Source: JAQBDA01 sp963709875 (GTDB taxonomy: Bacteria > Chloroflexota > Anaerolineae > Anaerolineales > UBA4823). From it: a stretch of DNA of 64,000 bases. The position numbers and the translations under genes are program-made. Location: the NCBI GenBank assembly GCA_963709875.1, contig CAVPYB010000013.1:54551-118550 (forward strand), in the 5' to 3' direction. Shown one piece after another: positions 55,307 through 62,286 of this stretch. How positions within the stretch are numbered: the first letter of the stretch is position 1; each line of letters starts with the position of its first letter. The notes beneath the pieces are model-generated. The model did not search any database and was not told where the DNA came from. It was given only the letters and a program-made list of their open reading frames with translations.

Positions 55307-55921
55307 ATGAAGAAATTTTTGATCGTTGTTACATCATTATTGTTGAGTGCCTGCGCATCTGCTCGGGTGAATGAACCTGCGCCAACCGACGCATCGGCGC
55401 CCACACCGGTCGAGCAGCAGTCTCCAACAGTGCCTCCAACGCCTATTGAGAAAGAATTTTCTGATCTGCCAGAACTGGGAAAAGCCCCGGAGCTGGAGAA
55501 CCAGGTCTGGTTGAATACTGACGTGGCGCTGCGGCTGGCCGATCTGCGCGGCCAGGTTGTATTGCTGGATATGTGGACGTTTGGCTGAATTAACTGCCGG
55601 AACGTGATTCCCTCGTTGAGGGAATGGCACGATAAATATGCTGATCAGGGACTGGTGGTGATCGGCAACCATTACCCGGAATTCGGCTATGAGGAAGACC
55701 TGGATAATTTAAAGAAGGCGCTCGAAGACCTGCAGATCAGCTATGCGGTTGCGCAGGATAATGATGGCAAGACCTGGCGCTCGTATAACAACCGCTACTG
55801 GCCGACCCTCTACCTGATCGATAAGCGCGGCAATATCCGCTACCGCCATATTGGTGAGGGTGCTTACCAGGAGACGGAAGAGGCAATTAGAGCGCTTCTT
55901 TCTGAGCCGGATCCAGGATGA
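55307..55921 (+). CDS. TlpA/redoxin-family lipoprotein, candidate selenoprotein (in-frame UGA at codon 94, U-I-N-C)
   Basis: Read through the TGA at 55586-55588, the frame gives 204 residues. Signal peptide MKKFLIVVTSLLLSAC with lipobox Cys16, then a Pro/Thr-rich linker (17-48) and a thioredoxin-like domain. At the redox site the sequence is LLDMWTFG-(UGA)-INCRN, where family members have W-T-x-x-C-I-N-C; the UGA stands exactly at the first, nucleophilic Cys, with Cys97 as partner. The downstream part is fully conserved-looking (SLREWHDKYADQGLVVIGNH; cis-Pro in RYWPTLYLID). A hairpin 18 nt after the UGA looks like a bacterial SECIS. It is cotranscribed with a two-component system and near CcdA. 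Alternatives: a nonsense mutation or a base-call error. Confidence 0.75.
55603..55631 (+). promoter_or_regulatory. Candidate bacterial SECIS hairpin downstream of the in-frame UGA
   Basis: Core stem ATTCCCTC (55607-55614) and GAGGGAAT (55618-55625), perfectly complementary over 8 bp, with apical loop GUU whose first base is G. CGTG (55603-55606) pairs with CACG (55628-55631), extending the stem by 4 bp with a bulged GG. The loop begins 27 nt after the UGA. Known bacterial SECIS elements sit just 3' of the UGA, with a stem and a G near the start of the loop. The stem uses codons TCG, TTG and AGG, which are uncommon in nearby genes. Confidence 0.65.
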
Positions 55922-55922
55922 T

Positions 55923-56480
55923 TTAGGTGGTTTTTGTTCGTTTGCGATCTAGCCGGTAGCGGATACCGTCAAGTAGCTCATCATTCTGGCGCGCCTCCCA
56001 GGCATATACCACACAGGTGCGGGCGAGCTTATCGTGCCAGCCTTGGCGGCGGTCGTTGATGAGTATATTTAGAAATCCCAGACCGAGACTCAAAATACAA
56101 AGGGTATATCCCAAATAACGCAATAATGACACCCATAAATTCATCCGGTGCCCATTCAAGCGTACAATCCGCAATCCGAATAGAAATTTTCCCGGTGTCT
56201 GTCCGGCGATAATCCAGAAGAAAATTGTGTATAGCACTGGGAAAGATATCGTGAAAGCGAATAATGAGATCTGGATAATCCTGCAGGTGTAATAGTGTAA
56301 AGGCCGCTGTACTATGGTCGCGCAGGTATCCAGATTCATCAATGAAAACTGAGAGATCATCACAGGCACGAACCAGTTGACTATAATCACGACAAGGCTG
56401 ATAATCAACACGTCGGTAACGAATGCTGCGGTTCTACTAAGAAAACCGGCGTATTCCCCCTGCAGTTTAGCCTGGTTCAT
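55923..56480 (-). CDS. RDD-family membrane protein
   Basis: 185 residues. After a short N-terminus, GFLSRTAAFVTDVLIISLVV is the RDD signature region (Arg and Asp in the first helix), and the second signature GQTPGKFLFGLRIVRLNG precedes the last helices. Function of RDD proteins is generally unknown; some have been linked to ion exchange. Its stop is 1 bp from the end of the redoxin gene on the other strand, and its start overlaps the end of the upstream gene by 14 bp. Confidence 0.85.
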   Translation of the reverse strand: MNQAKLQGEYAGFLSRTAAFVTDVLIISLVVIIVNWFVPVMISQFSLMNLDTCATIVQRPLHYYTCRIIQISLFAFTISFPVLYTIFFWIIAGQTPGKFLFGLRIVRLNGHRMNLWVSLLRYLGYTLCILSLGLGFLNILINDRRQGWHDKLARTCVVYAWEARQNDELLDGIRYRLDRKRTKTT

Positions 56481-57223
56481 CTTGTCTTGCGTTCAGGATT
56501 GGAAAATCCGATTCTATGCGCACTTGAGCAGCGCGGGCTTTGACCTCAGGCGGTGGTCCGGGCAGTTCTTCGCGGGGAGGGCGGCGAAATAATCTGCGAG
56601 CCAGCATCTCCAGAAGGCTGTCACCGGTTACCATACGCTCGTTTATTTCTTCTCTGATTTCAGTGGTCAATGACAGGCTTTGACCGGCGATCAGGTTTTG
56701 CACCTGTTCGGGATGCTGGTTGAGGTAATCGATATAATTATCTGCCAGCTTGCGGACCAACTCATCTAGCTGGGCGCTGGAAGGAGATTCGGCAGCCATG
56801 ATCTCTACCTGCGACTGGATTAATACCTGGATCTGCGGGTTGCTGGAGATATCTCCGATCACTTCACCAACGACTACGTTGAGCGCCTGCTGAGAAACCT
56901 GGCGGCTGCGCTCTTCCCCGATTTGCCCATCCTGGATCAGTTTATCCACTTCTCGCTGGCCGCGTTCTGCCAGGTAGTCGAGCTGTTCCCGGAATGGCTC
57001 GAGCAACGAGCTGTCGGCGAACGGCTTTAAGGGGGCGGCAGCCATCCTTGTGAAGTCGGTCGACGCGGCCGGAGACTCGATCGGCTCTCCGGCGAGCGCG
57101 TTTCATCGAGCGGTACAGGATCCCTAATGCAGCGTAGCCCAAGGCCGCGCCGGCAGAGTGCTGCCCATAATCTGTATCGGGCTGGTCAACTGAGGCTGGG
57201 AGTAAGTTCTGGTGTTCGTCCAT
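56467..57223 (-). CDS. Hypothetical protein, apparently frameshifted near 57050
   Basis: From the ATG at 57223 the frame reads MDEHQNLLPASVDQPDTDYG, a short hydrophobic-ish segment and a basic RARRRADRVSGRVDR stretch. Around 57045-57070 the neighbouring frame takes over with FTRMAAAPLKPFADSSLLEP and runs to 56467. One indel would join them into a protein of about 250 residues. The second part is helical and charged, with QREVDKLIQDGQIGEERSRQ and a Pro-rich PPREELPGPPPE near the end. No family recognised. It could also be two separate genes, but the shorter upstream frame has no independent features. Confidence 0.55.
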
Positions 57224-57475
57224 TGGCAGGATATTCCATCTGGCAGACTTTGTCGGCTGGATTAATCATACCATCTAACTGCCCGTGAACGTACCCGGAT
57301 TAACCAGCAATGTGTTGGTAGCCTAATCTGCCACCTGTCACAGCAACTCCCAAGGACCCAAAAATACCTGGTGGGTCATTGGGACAACCAGGGGGTACGC
57401 TGTTGTGAGACCGGTTATTTTTGGATCTGTCCCGCCCGATCTCGGCTAGGAAATCGAGCGGGAGCTATTAGTAGA
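57224..57475. other. Intergenic region with one hairpin
   Basis: About 250 bp without a gene. An 11-bp near-perfect stem lies at 57430-57440 and 57453-57463 (TCCCGCCCGAT / ATCGAGCGGGA, one G-U pair). It is 12 bp past the stop of the small membrane protein gene on the minus strand, but no T-tract follows, so terminator function is uncertain. Confidence 0.4.
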
Positions 57476-57769
57476 TTACGGTCCTGTGTAGTATGGCACC
57501 TGCTGCCGATTGTGATAGCTGCCTACATAGCTGAAGATATCTGCGGCAACCCCTAAACCTAACCAGATCCAATCCCACCCGTTTAGAGGGAAGATCAGAA
57601 CATACATTAAGCTGGTCCAGGGTACGAAGACCAACCCAAGGATGCCGACTAACCAGGGAAAGTTAAACGCAGCAAAGGAAAGATTGACGCGTAGTGGTGC
57701 GAGCAACCAGAACACCAGGAATCCCAGGCGGGGTCCAAAGAACACCAATGCAGTGAAGAAACAACACAT
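57476..57769 (-). CDS. Small membrane protein of unknown function
   Basis: 97 residues with three hydrophobic segments: FFGPRLGFLVFWLLAPLRV, NFPWLVGILGLVFVPWTSLM and WDWIWLGLGVAADIFSY, ending in a polar NRQQVPYYTGP tail. The regular helix-loop-helix pattern with Pro/Trp-rich interfaces and the PWT-x-LMY-x-L-x-F-P word argue that it is a real gene. Isolated on the minus strand. Confidence 0.65.
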   Translation of the reverse strand: MCCFFTALVFFGPRLGFLVFWLLAPLRVNLSFAAFNFPWLVGILGLVFVPWTSLMYVLIFPLNGWDWIWLGLGVAADIFSYVGSYHNRQQVPYYTGP

Positions 57770-57902
57770 ATCTACATCCTCCTAAATGATGGTTGTGAAA
57801 GATCAGGCCAGATGTTGAATAGCCCTATAGTGGAGCCTTCTAGCCGTTTCTATTGATAACACCAATCAGGTGAATTAGACACGGAGGAGCGTGGAATGCT
57901 AT

Positions 57903-58319
57903 TCAATCGACAGGGTACAGGTTTGGCTTATCTTGAACCGCCGAGTGGTCATTGGCAGGGTCAGCGTGGGCGAGGTCGCCGCCGCCTGTCGACCAGTTGC
58001 GGACGATGTGGTCAGCGAGTACACGCGCCGAATCGGCCAGTATCTTGAACTTCTGCTGCACGAGCTCGGACTCCTCCACCGTCACCTCACGCGTCAGCCC
58101 TCCGATCGCCAGGTGCCCATTGCTTTCGCGAATTTATTCCAGGCCACCTAAATTGTTGATATCTACCAGCACCTGGGGCATGGCGAGCCGAAAACGCATA
58201 GCTGGGATCAGGCTCTGCCCTCCAGCCAACAGCTTGGCCTCATCGCCATGCTGTTCCAATAGAGCTATGGTCTCTTGCAGCGTGGCTGGAGTGTAATAGT
58301 CGAAATTTCCAGGAATCAT
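57903..58319 (-). pseudogene. Decayed CoxM/CutM-type FAD-binding subunit (xanthine dehydrogenase family)
   Basis: From the ATG at 58319: MIPGNFDYYTPATLQETIAL, then LLAGGQSLIPAMRFRL with the FAD pyrophosphate loop, up to NNLGGLE, where TAA (58131-58133) interrupts. The same frame goes on IRESNGHLAIGGLTREVTVE and RNWSTGGGDLAHADPANDH, again family-typical (normally T-V-G-G-N-L), until a stop at 57903. Only about 139 codons of the usual 290 remain. The TAA is not a recoding candidate. It is the remains of a molybdenum-hydroxylase medium subunit, next to coxG and a truncated coxD-like gene. Confidence 0.85.
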
Positions 58320-58348
58320 GGTTTCCTACCTCCTATTCGCTCCATACG

Positions 58349-59020
58349 TCACCTCAAGATCAGATAAAGGATGATTATCACCACCACGGCTAGGGCAGCG
58401 ATCACAACCGGGCGATATCGCGGGGGTATGATATCTCCGGCGACATCTTTGAACACGTTCAGCGCTATGTCAGTCTGAGAAGGGGGTGTAAAGCTGGTTG
58501 TCTCGCGGCTGCCTTCCGCTGCATCGATCTGGGAGGTTGAATCCTCCTCGGCCCCGGCGGCTTGACCTGCAGGGGCCTCCGCAATCAGATAATCGTTCAA
58601 CCCATCCAGGCTCTGGCGGATGATGGATTTAGCAGATGATTCGAGCAGACGCTGACCGACGCTGGCTATCCGCCCACCGATTTGCGCTTTTCCATCATAA
58701 GCCATGTGGGTCTTGCCATCCTGGCCGGATAATTTCAAACTCCCGTTGGCTTTTACGAAGCCTGGGGCTCCCTTACCATCTACCTGAATGTTGTAGCTTT
58801 CCGGAGCCACAATATCAGAAAGCTTGATCGTGCCGGCGAATTTACCCTGGACGGGACCTACTTTGATATTCAATAGACCTGAATACTCGTTCTCGCCGAC
58901 CTCCTTGAAATCCTCGCCGCCGGGCATAACAGAAGCAAGGACATCCGGGTCTTTCAAGGCGTTCCAGGTGCGTTCTTGTGGGGCATCGAACACGTATTCT
59001 CCGCTAACATCCATAGGCAT
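58349..59020 (-). CDS. coxG: CoxG-like SRPBCC-family protein with C-terminal membrane anchor
   Basis: 223 residues. Residues 1-150 are a START/Bet v1-like CoxG domain, with VSGEYVFDAPQERTWNALKD, ASVMPGGEDFKEVGENEYSG and GKAQIGGRIASVGQRLLESS. A charged and Ser-rich linker leads to a single C-terminal helix (VVIAALAVVVIIILYLILR). CoxG of Oligotropha helps anchor CO dehydrogenase to the membrane. Neighbouring cox-type genes are broken, so its partner enzyme is not encoded here in functional form; it is itself intact. Confidence 0.87.
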   Translation of the reverse strand: MPMDVSGEYVFDAPQERTWNALKDPDVLASVMPGGEDFKEVGENEYSGLLNIKVGPVQGKFAGTIKLSDIVAPESYNIQVDGKGAPGFVKANGSLKLSGQDGKTHMAYDGKAQIGGRIASVGQRLLESSAKSIIRQSLDGLNDYLIAEAPAGQAAGAEEDSTSQIDAAEGSRETTSFTPPSQTDIALNVFKDVAGDIIPPRYRPVVIAALAVVVIIILYLILR

Positions 59021-59052
59021 TTCCTCCGTTTATGAGATGAGAGTACATTACT

Positions 59053-59580
59053 TCAGTGATCGCAGACCCGAAGCAAACCCAATGTGGCGTCAACGACCAA
59101 TTCGTCCAATGACTGTGCCTGCAGATAGCCGAGCGCCTCCGCCCAGTCCAGGGTTTCGGCGACGCCGGGCAGCTTATACAGCTCCTGCTCTCGCAAGTCC
59201 TTGACGAAATTTACGATCTGCGAGGCCAGGTGCTGCGAGACCCCCGGCACATTCAGCCGCACGATCTCGATCTCTTTTTCAGCGGTTGGGTAGTCGATCC
59301 AGTAATAAACACAACGACGCTTCAAAGCGTCGTGGATCTCCCGGGTGCGGTTGGAGGTAATAACGATGATGGGTCTGTGCTCTGCCCGCAGCGTGCCGAT
59401 CTCCGGGAAGATGGCCATTTTCATTTTGAGCGCCAAGCACAGGCTGGTGCTCAGACCGGTGCTCGATATATAATCGAGACTCGCCAGCAGGGCAGAAACG
59501 GATTCAACAGAGTCAATGGAAGAAGCGCTTCGTTCTATATCAGACACGATTGGTTTGATCCCCGGTTGAATGAAGCGCAC
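59053..59580 (-). pseudogene. 5'-truncated CoxD/MoxR-type AAA+ ATPase
   Basis: The frame is 175 residues. From about residue 60 it matches the C-terminal part of CoxD-like MoxR ATPases: FPEIGTLRAEHRPIIVITSN (sensor 1), RTREIHDALKRRCVYYWIDY (arginine finger region) and KLPGVAETLDWAEALGYL. Walker A and Walker B, which should precede this, are absent, and the first 55 residues do not look like the family. The gene has therefore lost its 5' half. A tRNA fragment marking an integration boundary lies about 140 bp upstream. Confidence 0.75.
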
Positions 59581-59723
59581 ACGATCCCGGTCAGGATGTG
59601 GGCTAAGGGCTAATTATTTTAGAAATCGATGCTACGAAAAAGTGATGTGGAGTAAATCGACCTTATTAATGATATTGTATCAAGGTCGCCGGGGTTGTCA
59701 AGACTAGCCCCAAGAAGGGAAAG

Positions 59724-59765
59724 CGCCCCAGGCAGGATTCGAACCCACAACCCTCTGATCCGAAG
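59724..59765 (-). tRNA. 3' half of a tRNA-Arg (UCG) gene, attachment-site-like fragment
   Basis: On the minus strand: anticodon loop CTTCGGA with anticodon TCG, then the 3' strand of the anticodon stem, a short variable loop, a T arm GTGGG-TTCGAAT-CCTGC and the acceptor strand CTGGGGC with one discriminator base. The bases 5' of the anticodon loop (GACGC) do not pair with the 3' stem strand (TCAGA), and no D arm or 5' acceptor strand is present. The fragment thus begins at the anticodon loop, a usual crossover site of tyrosine integrases. It is not a functional tRNA. Confidence 0.8.
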
Positions 59766-59789
59766 GCGTCGTAATCTCGGAAATAATAC

Positions 59790-59829
59790 CCATATATGGC
59801 GGTATTCTCGTTGAAGCCACCATATATGG
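59790..59829. repeat. Paired palindromes CCATATATGG, possible protein-binding sites
   Basis: The self-complementary decamer occurs at 59790-59799 and 59820-59829, a spacing of 30 bp (about three helical turns). The first copy lies in a longer imperfect palindrome AATACC ... GGTATT. Their position just inside the tRNA fragment suggests accessory sites of an integration/excision complex. Confidence 0.5.
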
Positions 59830-60197
59830 GGGTGGTGTGAATCCGTGAAATCCACTAATTCCACCGCTTACCAGACAATCTGCACCATATCTGCACCAGC
59901 GGTGAAGCAAGGAATGGCGACTTTGCTTCCCTGTCTACTGATCCATCATGCTAAATAAAAATATAATTATATAAGCAGGGCGCTTTTTGACACATTGAGA
60001 TACTGTTAGTTTCGTTTAAAAAATATATTTTGATATTCGTCAATACCCACAAGTTTTACCTCAGTGCGCCATGTCCCGATTACACTCTACCCTGTCCGTA
60101 GCGATATAATCATTATATTTAACTTTCAAACCATTAGATTTGTCCAAATTCTTCGCTTAACCTTTAAATGGGTCGATAATCTCTTCGATGTCAAGTG

Positions 60198-61073
60198 TTA
60201 ATTATCTGATTTCGCTTTAAATACTTTGTCTCTTTTTTCGATAGATTCAAGTTTCGATGCTGGTAACTTTTTATAGATTTCTCCTATCTTTGCTTGCTTT
60301 TCGCTACTTCCGATACGGTCCTCAACGACCTCGTTCACTAGAGAAAACAATTGCTTCGCGATTTCAGGGTTATCCCTAATATCAATTTCGCCAGGATGCA
60401 CAGCTTCATTACCAATCACTCTCACGATATCCAATGCTTGTTGTATATGTATAGGTAGTCCTTTGCGCACCAGTGACGCAATGTCGCCATCAATATTTTT
60501 ACCTTTTTCACCCAAAAAGACACATAGTTTTTGAATGGCTAATCGCAATAACGCCGCCGCGCTTCTTGCTGAAATTAGATATACTTTCTTGGCCTCCTGA
60601 TAATCCTCAAGTATGCTGATCGGCATATTAATATGTGGTTCAGGTATACTTGGGTCGATAATTGGGTATAGAGGCCTAATATGGATAACTTCTCTGACGA
60701 GAGGTTCACCATCGGGAGCAGTTATTATCTCCCCATTCTCCACCACTACATCATCTTCATCTGCTATTGAGTAAGCCTCATATACATTTATCTCATCGCA
60801 AAGAGGGCATTTCAAAATTAACCATCTTGTCCACATTGATGAGACTGGTGTTTCGCGGTCATACAGGGTATCAACGATACGTTTTTCACAGATAGCTTTC
60901 ATAAGAGTTTTTCGACCACAGTGATTACAATCCATTGGTTCTTTTGTGTAAGGCAATAGGTTCCAGTTATCATTCCTGTCAGTTGGGTGAATTTCTTTAT
61001 CGAAATCATCTAATGCTTTCTGTATCTTAAATTCTGTATTTTCCCGTTGAAATTCCTTGTTTGTACGTGTCAT
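60198..61073 (-). CDS. DUF4145-domain protein
   Basis: 291 residues from the ATG at 61073 (AAGG eight bases upstream; a GTG 9 bp earlier is also possible). N-terminal half: two Cys pairs, CNHCGRK and CPLCDE, about 40 residues apart, likely one zinc ribbon. C-terminal half: ISARSAAALLRLAIQKLCVF, then ALDIVRVIGNEAVHPGEIDI, the DUF4145 helical signature. The domain occurs alone or with restriction-type nucleases, often in mobile DNA. It is AT-rich compared with the rest of the window and sits between the tRNA scar and the IS21 element, so it is probably cargo of an integrated element. Role unknown. Confidence 0.75.
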   Translation of the reverse strand: MTRTNKEFQRENTEFKIQKALDDFDKEIHPTDRNDNWNLLPYTKEPMDCNHCGRKTLMKAICEKRIVDTLYDRETPVSSMWTRWLILKCPLCDEINVYEAYSIADEDDVVVENGEIITAPDGEPLVREVIHIRPLYPIIDPSIPEPHINMPISILEDYQEAKKVYLISARSAAALLRLAIQKLCVFLGEKGKNIDGDIASLVRKGLPIHIQQALDIVRVIGNEAVHPGEIDIRDNPEIAKQLFSLVNEVVEDRIGSSEKQAKIGEIYKKLPASKLESIEKRDKVFKAKSDN

Positions 61074-61392
61074 ATGGGCCACCTTCCAAGAATCTCATAG
61101 CCCAGGTTAAAAATTCCAATTCTTCAATTGAGAACTCCAGCTGTAAAGTTCTGTCCTGTTCCATTCTGATCATCCTAGTCCAACAACCAATTGTTTAGAA
61201 AAATACACACAAATATCCATATGCTCCCAGGTGTTTCTGCTCCTCAGAGACTAAATAATTTAATACATAAGGAAGTGACGGGAATAGAGGGCATAAATAA
61301 TCAATATGTTAAAGGGGATCATCATTAATCACTACTAAATAAATATGTAATATCCTCAGTAAGAGGGTCTGCCAATATGTTATCCCTTAATA
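61074..61392. other. AT-rich intergenic region left of the insertion sequence
   Basis: About 320 bp, AT-rich, without a supported gene or clear hairpin. It separates the DUF4145 gene start from the left end of the IS21-type element. Confidence 0.4.
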
Positions 61393-61485
61393 TGCGTATT
61401 CCGGTGAAAACGATCAGTGATTCCGGGCGATGCCGATCAACCAGACCGGTCAAGCCGATCACCTGTTCCGGTGCATGGCGATCAG
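61393..61485. repeat. Left end of the IS21 element with multiple transposase-site repeats
   Basis: Four imperfect units ending in (G)CGATC: ATTCCGGTGAAAACGATC, GATTCCGGGCGATGCCGATC, ACCAGACCGGTCAAGCCGATC and CCTGTTCCGGTGCATGGCGATC (each within 20-22 nt). They decay away from the tip. Multiple repeats at the tips are typical transposase-binding sites of IS21 elements. Confidence 0.75.
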
Positions 61486-61524
61486 CCGGACAGGGGGGAG
61501 ATGGCTGGATAAGCAATCATAACG

Positions 61525-62275
61525 CTAGTGGTCGTTGTTGTTCAAGGGGGAATGAACTTTTCGCATAGAATCTCCGTTAAGTTCGAGCCGGTAGGCATTG
61601 TGGATGAGGCGATCGAGGACCGAATCGGCGAGGGTGGGGTCGGGGATGCGGGCATGCCAATCGCTGACTGGGACCTGGGTGGCGACCAGGGTGGCGGCGC
61701 GGCCGTAGCGATCGTCGAGGATTTCGAGCAGGTCTTTGGCCTGGGAGCGGGAGAGCGGGTCACGCAGCCAGTCGTCGAAGATGAGCAAGTTGGATGCGGG
61801 CCAGGGAACGGAGCAGTTGGGGGTAGGAGCCATCGGCCTGAGCGAGTTCGAGAGATTGGAGCAGGCGGGAAGTGCGCACGTAGCGGACGTTGAATTCGGC
61901 TTCACAGGCCGCCCGGCCAAGTGCGCAAGCCAGGTAAGTTTTGCCCGCCCCGGTGGCGCCGAGGACCAGCAAATTGAGATGGCGGCGGACCCATTCCCCC
62001 TGGGCCAGTTCCAGGATCTGGGCCCGTTTGAGGCCGCGTCCGGCGGACAGGTCCAGGTCTGCGATGGTGGCCTGGAGAGGAAATTGGGCGGACTTGATGC
62101 GGCGGCGCAGCCGGTTGTTGGCTCGGCGGGTGAGCTCGATATCGACCAGCAGGCCGAGCCGTTCTTCGAAGGACAGTTCCGCATACTGGGGGTTTTGTAG
62201 CTGTTCTTCCAGCGCCTGGCGGAAAGCGGCCAGTCTGAGTTGGGATAGTTTTTCCAGTAAGGGTTGGGTGAGCAT
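61525..62275 (-). pseudogene. istB: IstB-type AAA+ ATPase of the IS21 element (one frameshift)
   Basis: Start at the ATG 62275 (MLTQPLLEKLSQLRLAAFRQ), 12 bp after the istA stop. Walker A is NLLVLGATGAGKTYLACALG. Near 61790 the frame breaks: the continuation NLLIFDDWLRDPLSRSQ (Walker B) and the RYGRAATLVATQVPVSDWH sensor part are one frame over, to the stop at 61525. Repaired length is about 250 residues, normal for IstB. IstB is the ATP-dependent helper that assembles IstA at the target. Confidence 0.88.
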
Positions 62276-62286
62276 GGGAAGGCTCC

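Larger units (their letters stand above)
59581..60197. other. Intergenic region spanning the probable integration boundary
   Basis: About 620 bp without a gene. It holds the tRNA-Arg 3' fragment (59724-59765), two copies of the palindrome CCATATATGG 30 bp apart (59790-59799, 59820-59829), and a direct repeat CTGCACCA at 59880 and 59891. From about 59940 rightward the DNA becomes clearly AT-rich, in contrast to the left side. Confidence 0.6.

Noticed and set aside
58131..58133. In-frame TAA in the CoxM-like gene considered as a recoded codon
   Set aside because: TAA is not used for selenocysteine, the position is not a conserved Cys, and the gene is also truncated, so it is a pseudogene.
59704..59910. 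A short minus-strand ORF ending in RVVGSNPAWG
   Set aside because: That peptide is the usual translation artefact of a tRNA 3' half; the DNA is a tRNA fragment.
60001..61392. CRISPR array or defence island in the AT-rich region
   Set aside because: No regularly spaced direct repeats are present and only one protein gene (DUF4145) is supported.
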